Assembly: GCA_051009475.1 (NCBI GenBank)
Contig: JBPCWO010000384.1
Span: forward strand, 1-13,223
Origin: CAXMNX01 sp051009475
GTDB taxonomy: Bacteria; Pseudomonadota; Alphaproteobacteria; Rhodobacterales; Rhodobacteraceae
Length of the DNA stretch: 13,223 nucleotides
Direction: 5' to 3'
The first letter of the stretch is position 1; every line of letters begins with the position of its first letter. The notes below the pieces were generated by a model. That model searched no databases. It saw only the letters and a program-made list of their open reading frames with translations, and was not told the DNA's origin. The translations under genes were made by a program, and so were the position numbers. Shown here piece after piece: positions 7,476-13,223 of the stretch.

Positions 7476-7865
7476 ATGATTCCGTTCGATTTCACACTTT
7501 TGCTGATTTCTTATCTTGTCATCGTGAACGTGTTGACATTTTTGGCGGCTGGCTACGACAAGCTGGCGGCGATGAATTTTTGGCAACGCGCACCAGAATG
7601 GCTGCTTCTTGGCCTGTCAGTATTTGGCGGCGCACCGACTGCGAAACTCATCCAGATTGCCACAGGTCACAAAACGCTGAGGCAGGATTTTACTCTAAAT
7701 CTAAATTTGATCGCAGTGTTTCACCTGACCTTGGGAATAGCAGCCTGGTCAGCGACATCGCCATATCTGGAAAGGCTCGAGCTTTCCCAAATGGCGCGAA
7801 CCGCATCGGCAGAATCGGAAATGGAAGCGCGTGAGCTTCCAAACCGCTTCGGTCCTGGAAGTTAG
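7476..7865 (+). CDS. DUF1294 membrane protein
   Basis: This 129-aa small integral membrane protein has three likely hydrophobic segments (about 6-26, 41-60 and 76-95). DUF1294 hallmarks are present in order: YDK at 27-29, APEWLLLGLSVFGGAPTA (39-56) and GHKTLRQDF (64-72; HKT then F). The function of the family is unknown. The C-terminal 30 or so residues are polar and not conserved in character. The Shine-Dalgarno before the ATG at 7476 is poor, with a G-rich stretch lying too far upstream. A different-frame open stretch from 7418 to 7834 overlaps it but lacks family motifs. Confidence 0.85.
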   Translation: MIPFDFTLLLISYLVIVNVLTFLAAGYDKLAAMNFWQRAPEWLLLGLSVFGGAPTAKLIQIATGHKTLRQDFTLNLNLIAVFHLTLGIAAWSATSPYLERLELSQMARTASAESEMEARELPNRFGPGS

Positions 7866-7905
7866 GTATTTGGTCAGAATCAGGAATTTCAGGCAAACTC
7901 CGTTT

Positions 7906-7926
7906 ATTCAATAATCGAATTTGAAT
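7906..7926. repeat. 6-bp inverted repeat before the 7936 gene
   Basis: ATTCAA (7906-7911) and TTGAAT (7921-7926) are inverted copies 9 nt apart, ending directly before the GAGG Shine-Dalgarno. Within it AATAAT (7910-7915) could be a -10 box, although no good -35 is present. A weak operator or a hairpin affecting translation are both possible. Confidence 0.3.
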
Positions 7927-7935
7927 GAGGCAGGC

Positions 7936-8346
7936 ATGGGATACGACGTACACATCACGCGAAAAGAAGATTGGTCGGATGACAGCGGGCCTAGCATTAG
8001 CCGGGATGAGTGGATCGGATACGTCGGGGACGACAAGTCAATGCGACTGGACCGTGAAGCAGTGGTCGAGAATGCGCAGGGAGAAGCCTTCAGCGTGCAG
8101 GATGAAACGCTAGCGGTCTGGACGGAATGGACAAGCCGCGAGGAAGGAAAGAACGAAGCCTGGATGTGGTGTAGCCACGGCAACGTTATGGCCAAGAATC
8201 CCGACGGCGCCATATTGCAAAAAATGTTTCTTATTGCCGACTCGATGGGCGCGAAGCTTCAGGGCGATGACGGCGAAGTCTACAATTCGATTGGCGAAGT
8301 CGACGCTGCGGATCAGGCGAAGAAACCTTGGTGGAAGATCTGGTAA
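7936..8346 (+). CDS. Conserved-looking small cytosolic protein, function unknown
   Basis: I do not recognise a named family for this 136-aa protein. It has no signal peptide or membrane segment and is acidic and tryptophan-rich. Notable stretches are MGYDVHITRKEDW (1-13), then GPSISRDEW (18-26) and, in the C-terminal half, KNPDGAI followed by GDDGEVY. It ends in the basic, aromatic KKPWWKIW. I have a faint memory of similar 'MGYD-H-TR' proteins being annotated as hypothetical in diverse bacteria. The opening beta-rich pattern resembles small immunity-type or cytosolic accessory proteins, but nothing here proves a toxin partner. The ATG at 7936 has a GAGG at 7927-7930 and is preferred over the in-frame TTG at 7921. 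It converges on the glycosyltransferase gene with 3 bp between the stops. Confidence 0.8.
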   Translation: MGYDVHITRKEDWSDDSGPSISRDEWIGYVGDDKSMRLDREAVVENAQGEAFSVQDETLAVWTEWTSREEGKNEAWMWCSHGNVMAKNPDGAILQKMFLIADSMGAKLQGDDGEVYNSIGEVDAADQAKKPWWKIW

Positions 8347-8349
8347 AAA

Positions 8350-9327
8350 CTACTCCGCGGCGACCAACGCACCGTCTTTCTGCGATTGTATAGCCTGCGC
8401 TAAATCATTTCCCTCTTTCGACTTGAGCAGCTCTGCTGCGCGTTGCTGCCACGCAGCGATGCTTCGTCTTCTGAAGTGTAGCAATCTTCCGCCAGATTGT
8501 TGGTCAAGGCTTTGCATTTCTTCCCAAATAGCGTCTGACTTATCAGCCAGTGACCGGTCTTCGGCCTGGTTGAAATCACGGTGTGCCCAGTATTTCAAAC
8601 CGACATTTCGATCAGGAAAACAAGACCCGCGGAATGACTTGACCAAGAAGCTCGATAAGTCGCGGATCACGTAGTGGTTCACTTGTGCATTCTTGCGAAG
8701 TTTTCGATCTAGTCTCCGCCAGCCAACTTTTTTGCCCTCGCGCACAAGATCGCCGGAACCATTGTAGAACTTTAGGTTGTCACGAAGTGGGACGCGGGCT
8801 TTGTGGATACCGGGCCGCTGGAATGCATCGGTGCGGAAGATGGATTTAAACCCTTCAGGTTTCTTGGCACGGATTTCGCTGGCTGGATTTGTCGCAACAA
8901 AACGCTGTGTGACCAATTCCGACGAAATATCCACAAACCCGCCGCTTCCGAAATTTCTCCAGCTTACAAGAATAGCGTCCGCATCAGGTGTGACAGCGAT
9001 CAAGTCCTGCACAGTGCCATTTCCAACATTCACTGAAAGGAATTCGTCGCCATCCAGCGACATGCACCATTCGCATTCTCGATACGCGGACGACCGACCG
9101 GCTCTGCGATAAGCCCGGTTTTGATAGTCGCCTTCGGGGCGGGAATTTTTGTGGAATTCGACGACGCCCATCCGGCCAAGCAGGCCAAGCGTTCGATTTG
9201 TCAGATCGGTGCTGTCATTTTCGAACAGCATAATCCGATCGAACCCGATCAGTCGGTGGTGCGCCACCCATTCTAGAATATGAGGCCCTTCGTCCTTGAT
9301 TGTCGCAACAAGAAGAACTTCCGCCAT
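8350..9327 (-). CDS. Glycosyltransferase family 2-type protein
   Basis: This 325-aa protein fits the GT-A-fold 'glycosyl transferase family 2' group (Glyco_tranf_2_4-like) common in marine Rhodobacterales. Visible motifs are the N-terminal strand LLVATIKDEGPHILEWVAHH (5-24), GFDRIMLFENDSTD (28-41) and the metal/nucleotide-sugar motif SLDGDEF (90-96), the DXD equivalent. There is no signal peptide or membrane segment, so it acts in the cytoplasm, probably on a surface or capsular polysaccharide. Donor and acceptor cannot be read. It stands alone, without wzx/wzy or other sugar genes nearby. The Shine-Dalgarno before the ATG at 9327 is weak. A TTGACA-based promoter candidate lies upstream at 9366-9394. 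Confidence 0.82.
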   Translation of the reverse strand: MAEVLLVATIKDEGPHILEWVAHHRLIGFDRIMLFENDSTDLTNRTLGLLGRMGVVEFHKNSRPEGDYQNRAYRRAGRSSAYRECEWCMSLDGDEFLSVNVGNGTVQDLIAVTPDADAILVSWRNFGSGGFVDISSELVTQRFVATNPASEIRAKKPEGFKSIFRTDAFQRPGIHKARVPLRDNLKFYNGSGDLVREGKKVGWRRLDRKLRKNAQVNHYVIRDLSSFLVKSFRGSCFPDRNVGLKYWAHRDFNQAEDRSLADKSDAIWEEMQSLDQQSGGRLLHFRRRSIAAWQQRAAELLKSKEGNDLAQAIQSQKDGALVAAE

Positions 9328-9365
9328 CTAACCGGGTGCCCTGAATAGTTAACTGCCTCAGGCAC

Positions 9366-9394
9366 AGAATCCGGGGCGGTTCATATCATGTCAA
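9366..9394 (-). promoter_or_regulatory. Candidate promoter of the glycosyltransferase gene
   Basis: On the minus strand a perfect TTGACA (9389-9394) is followed after 17 nt by GATTCT (9366-9371). The -10 is weak, so the call rests mainly on the -35 and its correct spacing. It would leave about 30 nt of leader before the ATG at 9327 and implies that the gene is transcribed separately from ilvE. Confidence 0.4.
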
Positions 9395-9475
9395 GATAGA
9401 GCGGGCGGGTCGGTGGTGAATTTGTCCAAAAGCAAGCTTTATTGACTCAGTCGCTGCGCGATAGGACCCGAGCGA

Positions 9476-10345
9476 TTAGAGGCGCACCAGCTTTTCGTAT
9501 GCGTCAGCGATATCTCTGGTCAGTGGACCGACTTCAAAATTGTAATCGCCAATCTGGCCAACAGGCGTCACTTCGGCTGCAGTGCCTGTTAGCCAACACT
9601 GTTCAAATGACTCAAGCTCGCCGGGTTCAATATGACGTTCATGGACTTTAATTTGCCGATCCTTCAGCATCCCAACCACTGTTTGCCGCGTGATGCCGTT
9701 TAGGAAGCAATCTGGATCTGGCGTGTGCACTTCGCCGTCCTTGACGAAGAAAATATTGGCGCCGGTCGCCTCGGCTATGTAGCCGCGGTAGTCGAACATC
9801 ATAGCGTCCGAACACCCTTTAGCTTCCGCGGCGTGCTTGGATAGTGTGCAGATCATATAGAGTCCGGCAGCCTTGGCATGGCTTGGGATCGTTTCAGGAG
9901 ACGGGCGTTTCCACTTGGCGATGTCAAGCTTTGCGCCTTTGAATTTTGCGTCACCGTAATAGCTTCCCCATTCCCAGGCAGCTATCGCCAGACGAACAGG
10001 GTTGCGAGCGGAGGCGACGCCCATGTCTTCGCCAGCACCGCGCCAAGCAACTGCGCGCACGTAGGCGTCGGAATGCCCATTTGCGGTCAGCACTTCTTGT
10101 TTGGCGGCCTCAATCTCATCAACGGTCCACGGGATCTCGAAATCGAGCTGACTGGCGGAAAAATGCAACCGTTCCGAATGCCGACGGCTTTCGAAAATTT
10201 TGCCGTTATAGGCTCGTTCACCTTCGAAGACTGAGGATGCGTAATGCAGAGCGTGTGTCAGGATATGAACATTGGCATCCCGCCAGGGAACCATCTTGCC
10301 GTCAATCCAGATCGATCCGTCACGATCATCGTATGCACCTGACAT
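9476..10345 (-). CDS. ilvE: Branched-chain amino acid aminotransferase
   Basis: This 289-aa PLP enzyme carries out the last step of valine, leucine and isoleucine synthesis and the first of their breakdown, moving an amino group to or from glutamate. Fold-type IV motifs are clear: HALHYASSVFEGERAYNG (31-48), the PLP lysine Lys158 in SHAKAAGLYM, EATGANIF (192-199), LNGITRQTV (215-223) and GTAAEVTPVG (254-263). The longest frame begins at 10456, but its first 37 residues are unlike any IlvE. I set the start at the ATG at 10345, which gives MSGAYDDRDGSIWIDGK, the usual family start, and has a GAGG Shine-Dalgarno 5 nt upstream. It is divergent from the petP-like gene with a 140-bp shared promoter region. 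Confidence 0.95.
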   Translation of the reverse strand: MSGAYDDRDGSIWIDGKMVPWRDANVHILTHALHYASSVFEGERAYNGKIFESRRHSERLHFSASQLDFEIPWTVDEIEAAKQEVLTANGHSDAYVRAVAWRGAGEDMGVASARNPVRLAIAAWEWGSYYGDAKFKGAKLDIAKWKRPSPETIPSHAKAAGLYMICTLSKHAAEAKGCSDAMMFDYRGYIAEATGANIFFVKDGEVHTPDPDCFLNGITRQTVVGMLKDRQIKVHERHIEPGELESFEQCWLTGTAAEVTPVGQIGDYNFEVGPLTRDIADAYEKLVRL

Positions 10346-10415
10346 TCTGGCCTCGCTTTGCAAAAATTGCGTGAATAGGTCCGCACCGGACATAAAGTTG
10401 CGGAAAATTCGAGAA

Positions 10416-10444
10416 TTGCTACCAGTAGAGGCTTGGAATGTCAA
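10416..10444 (-). promoter_or_regulatory. Candidate ilvE promoter
   Basis: On the minus strand a perfect TTGACA (10439-10444) precedes TAGCAA (10416-10421) with an optimal 17-nt spacer. Transcription would start near 10409, giving a leader of about 65 nt that contains the left 15-mer repeat. Confidence 0.45.
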
Positions 10445-10461
10445 CAAGGCTGACATAAAGT
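10433..10461 (+). promoter_or_regulatory. Candidate petP-petR promoter
   Basis: TTGGAA (10433-10438) and TAAAGT (10456-10461) match the -35 and -10 consensus at four positions each with a 17-nt spacer. The -10 lies inside the right copy of the 15-mer repeat, so a protein bound there would block or reposition polymerase. The candidate also overlaps the -35 of the divergent ilvE promoter. Confidence 0.35.
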
Positions 10462-10485
10462 CCCGGTAATTGGTTGGGGTATTTG

Positions 10486-10989
10486 ATGGCTGAAGGCGGC
10501 GGACACCCAGGGGGCGAAAGTCTTCTTTTTCTGACTGACGAACAGCTTCGCAAGGGCATCGAGGCGATGTTCTTTGCTTATCGCGGTTTTACGGCCGACC
10601 CGGACCGTATCCTGGCGGAAAAAGGATATGGCCGCGCGCATCACCGGGCGATCCACTTCATCAACCGTTCGCCCGGGACAACCGTGAATAACCTTCTTTC
10701 AATTCTCGGGGTCACAAAGCAATCGTTGAATCGTGTTCTGCGCACGTTGATTGAAGACGGGCTTGTGGAAAGTCGAGTCGGTGCCCGCGACAAACGTGAG
10801 CGCAACCTTTTCCTGACCGAGGTGGGCGAAACGCTTGAGCACGAGCTATCAACAGCGCAACGGGATCGAATGCGCAGCGCTTTCCGGGCCGCCGGACCCG
10901 AAGCGGTGTCGGGTTTTCGAACGGTACTCGAAGCGATGATGGACGGCGATATGCGTCGCCACTACAAGCGGCTCAAGGAGAACGGGTAA
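10486..10989 (+). CDS. petP: MarR-family transcriptional regulator, PetP-like
   Basis: This 167-aa winged-helix DNA-binding protein should act as a dimer. The dimer helix lies around 16-45, the helix-turn-helix around 62-91 with recognition helix VTKQSLNRVLRTL (76-88), and the wing around 92-112, where GARDKRERNLFLT is the typical MarR beta-hairpin. The ATG at 10486 is preferred over the in-frame TTG codons at 10474 and 10483; the G-rich stretch 6-10 nt before it serves as a weak Shine-Dalgarno. Its stop overlaps the start of the response regulator gene by one base (TAATG), indicating translational coupling. In Rhodobacter capsulatus a MarR gene (petP) and a response-regulator gene (petR) form this same pair, which is the basis for the symbol. 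The ligand or signal is unknown. Confidence 0.87.
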   Translation: MAEGGGHPGGESLLFLTDEQLRKGIEAMFFAYRGFTADPDRILAEKGYGRAHHRAIHFINRSPGTTVNNLLSILGVTKQSLNRVLRTLIEDGLVESRVGARDKRERNLFLTEVGETLEHELSTAQRDRMRSAFRAAGPEAVSGFRTVLEAMMDGDMRRHYKRLKENG

Positions 10990-11690
10990 TGAGCCAGGCG
11001 GACGCGCACCTTCTGATCGTGGATGACGACGAACGGATAAGAGGGCTATTGCAGAAGTTCCTTATCCGCCATGGGTTCTTGGTGTCGGCGGCGCGAGATG
11101 CCGCGCACGCTGATCGGATTTTAGGCGGCTTGGATTTTGATTTGGTTGTCCTTGACGTGATGATGCCAGGTGAGGACGGGATCAGCTTTTGTCGTCGTTT
11201 GCGCGAAACACGCGATCTTCCAATTCTTCTTTTGACTGCCAAAGGAGAAACCGAAGATCGTATCACTGGCCTGGAAGCTGGCGCAGACGACTATTTGGCA
11301 AAACCATTTGAGCCGAAAGAGCTTTTGCTTCGCATCAATTCTATTTTAAGAAGGGTTCCGCCCGCCGAGCCGACGGACATTTTGCCGAAAGTTCTGAGCC
11401 TTGGAATTCTTCGCTACGACGTTGAAAAGGGATCAATGTGGGAAGGTGACACGCCAGTACGCCTAACGGCAACAGAGTCGCAATTGATGCGCATTTTTGC
11501 GACATGTCCGGGTGAGGCTGTGAGCCGCACAAAGCTGGTTGAGGACCTCGGTCGGGACGGAGGTCAAGCTCAGGAGCGTGCGGTTGACGTGCAGATCACT
11601 CGACTGCGGCGCAAGATCGAAGTTGATCCGAAACAGCCGCGATATCTGCAGACTGTACGTGGTGCTGGGTATATGTTGGCGCCGGACTAG
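10989..11690 (+). CDS. petR: OmpR/PhoB-type response regulator, PetR-like
   Basis: This 233-aa cytosolic transcription factor has a receiver domain (about 5-118) and a winged-helix output domain (about 135-232). The receiver keeps the acidic pocket (LIVDDDE; D12 and D13), the phospho-acceptor Asp56 in DLVVLDVMMPGEDG, Thr83 in LLLTAKGE and Lys105 in LAKPF. The output domain shows LTATESQLMRIF, VDVQITRLRRKIE and the end motif VRGAGYMLAPD. No histidine kinase is in the window, so its phosphodonor is elsewhere. Pairing with an upstream MarR gene matches the R. capsulatus petP-petR arrangement, where PetR is known to be important; here cytochrome bc1 genes do not follow. It is coupled to petP by the TAATG overlap. 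Confidence 0.93.
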   Translation: MSQADAHLLIVDDDERIRGLLQKFLIRHGFLVSAARDAAHADRILGGLDFDLVVLDVMMPGEDGISFCRRLRETRDLPILLLTAKGETEDRITGLEAGADDYLAKPFEPKELLLRINSILRRVPPAEPTDILPKVLSLGILRYDVEKGSMWEGDTPVRLTATESQLMRIFATCPGEAVSRTKLVEDLGRDGGQAQERAVDVQITRLRRKIEVDPKQPRYLQTVRGAGYMLAPD

Positions 11691-11769
11691 TTAGGTATTG
11701 GCACCGCTAAAAAGTTTGTCAGTGAATGGGCCAGCCTGCCCAAAACGGGGATGAAACTGATTTTGTAGT

Positions 11770-12705
11770 ATGGCGACAGCATTTTTCTCACACGACGCCG
11801 CGCTGAACCACGTAACGCCAGACGGCCACCCCGAGCGGGTCGCACGGATAGAGGCGATTATTCAGGCACTGGGCCAAGAAAGGTTTGCAGCGTTAGACCG
11901 GCGCGAGGCGCCGTTGGCCGATCGAAGCGAAGTGCTGCGATGTCATCCCGAGGATTATGTTGAAAGAGTTCAAGCGGCAATTCCGGCCAGTGGCCGGGTT
12001 TCGCTTGATGCCGACACCCACGTTTCGCCGGGTTCGCTTGAGGCGGCTCTACGCGGCGTTGGGGCATGTGTTGCAGCTGTGAATGGCGTGTTGAAAGGTG
12101 ATTTCGCCAATGCATTCGTTGCGATGCGACCGCCGGGGCATCACGCAGAAACGTCAACGGCAATGGGGTTCTGCCTTTTTGGAAATGCCTCGATAGCAGC
12201 AAAACATGCGTTGCACGAACTGGGATTAGAACGCGTGGCAGTCTTGGATTTCGACGTGCACCACGGCAATGGAACGCAAGATCTGCTCTGGGATGAGCCG
12301 CGAACGCTTTTTGCTTCGTCGCATCAAATGCCGCTTTATCCCGGCTCTGGCGCGTCCCACGAAACGGGCGCCCATGGCAATGTCATGAATGTGCCGCTTC
12401 CGCCGATGTCCGGCGGTGCAGAGATGCGCCGTGCCTGGGGCGATGCAATACTTCCCGCCGTTGATGATTTCGCGCCTGAGCTTGTGATTATTTCGGCCGG
12501 ATTTGATGCGCACGCTGACGACCCGCTGGCAAACCTCAATTGGACGGTTGAGGAATTCGAATGGGTCACCGAGGCGATCTGTGATGTCGCCGATGCGCGC
12601 TGTGGTGGTCGGGTGGTCTCGACACTTGAGGGTGGGTATGATCTTTCTGCGCTGGCCGCGAGTGTTGCGGCGCATGTTGGCGTTCTAATGGAGCGGGGAG
12701 CATGA
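11770..12705 (+). CDS. Class II HDAC-like deacetylase
   Basis: This 311-aa zinc-dependent hydrolase belongs to the arginase/deacetylase fold, the bacterial HDAC-like (acetoin utilisation AcuC/AphA) family. Catalytic residues are intact: His124 and His125 in RPPGHHAE, zinc ligands Asp162 and His164 in DFDVHHGNGT, and Asp246 in SAGFDAHADDP. The catalytic Tyr is in the late LEGGYD motif. Likely substrates are acetylated lysines or acetylpolyamines; the exact one cannot be told. There is no signal peptide. The 79-nt gap from petR contains no clear promoter. Its stop overlaps the xseB start (ATGA), so it heads the xseB-ispA unit. Confidence 0.92.
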   Translation: MATAFFSHDAALNHVTPDGHPERVARIEAIIQALGQERFAALDRREAPLADRSEVLRCHPEDYVERVQAAIPASGRVSLDADTHVSPGSLEAALRGVGACVAAVNGVLKGDFANAFVAMRPPGHHAETSTAMGFCLFGNASIAAKHALHELGLERVAVLDFDVHHGNGTQDLLWDEPRTLFASSHQMPLYPGSGASHETGAHGNVMNVPLPPMSGGAEMRRAWGDAILPAVDDFAPELVIISAGFDAHADDPLANLNWTVEEFEWVTEAICDVADARCGGRVVSTLEGGYDLSALAASVAAHVGVLMERGA

Positions 12706-12944
12706 GCGACCAGGCAGTTGCAGATATGAGTTTTGAAGAGGCGATGAAGGCGCTTGAAGACGTTGTCGGCCGTCTTGAGGCTGGTGAAGTGCCGCTGGAG
12801 GACTCGATAAAGCTGTACGAACGGGGCGCCGAATTGAAGGCGCATTGCCAAAAAAAGCTCGCCGAAGCCGAAGAAAAAGTTGCGCAAATATCGCTGGACG
12901 AGACCGGCCAGCCAACTGGGACCGCGCCGGTCGATCCGCAGTGA
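12702..12944 (+). CDS. xseB: Exodeoxyribonuclease VII small subunit
   Basis: This 80-aa XseB binds the large subunit XseA to form exonuclease VII, which degrades single-stranded DNA. The family core is clear: MSFEEAMKALEDVVGRLEAG (9-28), VPLEDSIKLYERG (30-42) and a coiled helix, AHCQKKLAEAEEKV (47-60). The C-terminus is a short proline/glycine-rich tail. It is joined by a 4-nt ATGA overlap to the HDAC gene and by a GTGA overlap to ispA. xseB-ispA (often followed by dxs) is a common bacterial order, which supports both calls. Confidence 0.96.
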   Translation: MSDQAVADMSFEEAMKALEDVVGRLEAGEVPLEDSIKLYERGAELKAHCQKKLAEAEEKVAQISLDETGQPTGTAPVDPQ

Positions 12945-13223
12945 GTTTTGATGAAAAGCTACGTGCGCAGGGATTGCGCATTCGCGCAGCGTTGCAGGGT
13001 TATCTTAGCGACCTCGGAGACGATCGGATTGCCGAGGGCATGCGGTATGCCACGGACGGCGGAAAGCGTTTGCGCGGGTTCCTTGTTTGCAATTCAGCAG
13101 AACTTTTCGAACCTGCAAGGGAAGGTCATTTGTTAGTGGCCGCCGCGATAGAGTGTATTCACGCATATTCCCTGGTCCACGACGATTTGCCCTGCATGGA
13201 CGACGACGATCTGCGCCGCGGCA
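12941..13223 (+). CDS. ispA: Polyprenyl (farnesyl) diphosphate synthase, N-terminal part
   Basis: The frame opens at a GTG at 12941 that overlaps the xseB stop (GTGA) and runs off the window after 94 codons. It reads (M)SFDEKLRAQGLRIRAALQ, continues with EGMRYATDGGKRLRGFLV (about 37-54) and reaches HAYSLVHDDLPCMDDDDLRR. The last contains the first aspartate-rich motif (DDLPCMDD) that binds magnesium and the allylic diphosphate. The enzyme chains isopentenyl diphosphate onto DMAPP/GPP to give farnesyl diphosphate for quinones and other isoprenoids. Farnesyl versus geranylgeranyl product cannot be fixed from this fragment. ATG-only gene calling would miss it. Confidence 0.93.
   Translation, partial: MSFDEKLRAQGLRIRAALQGYLSDLGDDRIAEGMRYATDGGKRLRGFLVCNSAELFEPAREGHLLVAAAIECIHAYSLVHDDLPCMDDDDLRRG

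Larger units (their letters stand above)
10389..10466 (+). repeat. Two direct 15-mers (GACATAAAGTNNCGG) 63 bp apart
   Basis: GACATAAAGT followed by two variable bases and CGG occurs at 10389-10403 and again at 10452-10466, identical at 13 of 13 defined positions. The offset of 63 bp is about six helical turns, so both copies would lie on the same face of DNA. The ACATAAAGT core is also partly dyad-symmetric. One copy lies in the presumed ilvE leader; the other overlaps the presumed -10 of the MarR gene. This fits an operator pair controlling both directions. Confidence 0.5.

Noticed and set aside
7418..7834. 138-aa plus-strand frame overlapping DUF1294
   Set aside because: The alternative frame at 7476 has DUF1294 motifs and membrane segments; this one has none.
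9428..9441. AAAGCAAGCTTT dyad as a terminator
   Set aside because: The loop would be too short to form a hairpin and no T run follows in either useful direction.
10346..10456. N-terminal extension of ilvE
   Set aside because: The extra 37 residues do not resemble IlvE and would cover the promoter; the ATG at 10345 has a good Shine-Dalgarno.
11699..11715. TTGGCAC resembling a sigma-54 -24 element before the HDAC gene
   Set aside because: The required GC of the -12 element is missing at the right spacing.
11728..11741. GGGC-N6-GCCC possible terminator after petR
   Set aside because: Only a 4-bp stem followed by AAAACGG, without a T run.
12948..13136. 62-aa frame after xseB
   Set aside because: It is out of frame with the ispA reading frame that opens at the GTG at 12941 and carries prenyltransferase motifs.
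1..13223. CRISPR, tRNA, rRNA, insertion sequences, prophage or defence genes
   Set aside because: I saw no regularly spaced repeats, tRNA-like cloverleaf, transposase, integrase or defence-system motifs in any region or gap.

Overview
The window looks like core chromosome of an alphaproteobacterium, most likely a Rhodobacterales (Roseobacter-type) marine bacterium. This is judged from protein style and gene order (rpoZ-rel-DUF2062; ilvE divergent from a petP/petR pair; xseB-ispA), not from a search. By eye the GC content is moderate (about the mid-50s percent). I saw no phage, transposon, CRISPR array, rRNA or tRNA.

Layout, left to right. (1) Positions 1-235, minus strand: the N-terminal part of a NYN-domain (LabA/DUF88-like) protein. 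(2) A 358-bp intergenic region carries a promoter candidate for that gene, an 8-bp inverted repeat and a weak rpoZ promoter candidate. (3) Plus strand, 594-3805: rpoZ (RNA polymerase omega), a bifunctional RSH (Rel/SpoT) (p)ppGpp synthetase/hydrolase and a DUF2062 membrane protein. This places the alarmone enzyme directly behind the polymerase subunit that forms part of one ppGpp-binding site. (4) Plus strand, 3851-7356: mtgA (peptidoglycan glycosyltransferase), a glutathione S-transferase-like protein, queG (last step of queuosine synthesis) and an EamA/DMT permease. (5) 7476-9327, a less conserved stretch: a DUF1294 membrane protein, a small cytosolic protein I could not assign, and, convergent to it with 3 bp between stop codons, a family-2-type glycosyltransferase. 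(6) ilvE (minus) is divergent from a MarR regulator and an OmpR-type response regulator that match the petP-petR arrangement. Their shared intergenic region has two copies of a 15-mer (GACATAAAGTNNCGG) exactly 63 bp apart. (7) 11770-13223, plus strand: a class II HDAC-like deacetylase, xseB and the start of ispA, joined by 4-nt stop/start overlaps. ispA starts at GTG and runs off the window.

I did not find a clearly new multi-gene system. The items most worth a second look are the phased repeats between ilvE and petP, the orphan PetP/PetR pair, the unassigned 136-aa protein at 7936-8346, and the pairing of rpoZ with rel. Several gene starts were moved from the longest open frame (mtgA, queG, the DMT permease, the 7936 gene, ilvE, petP); the reasons are given in each entry.
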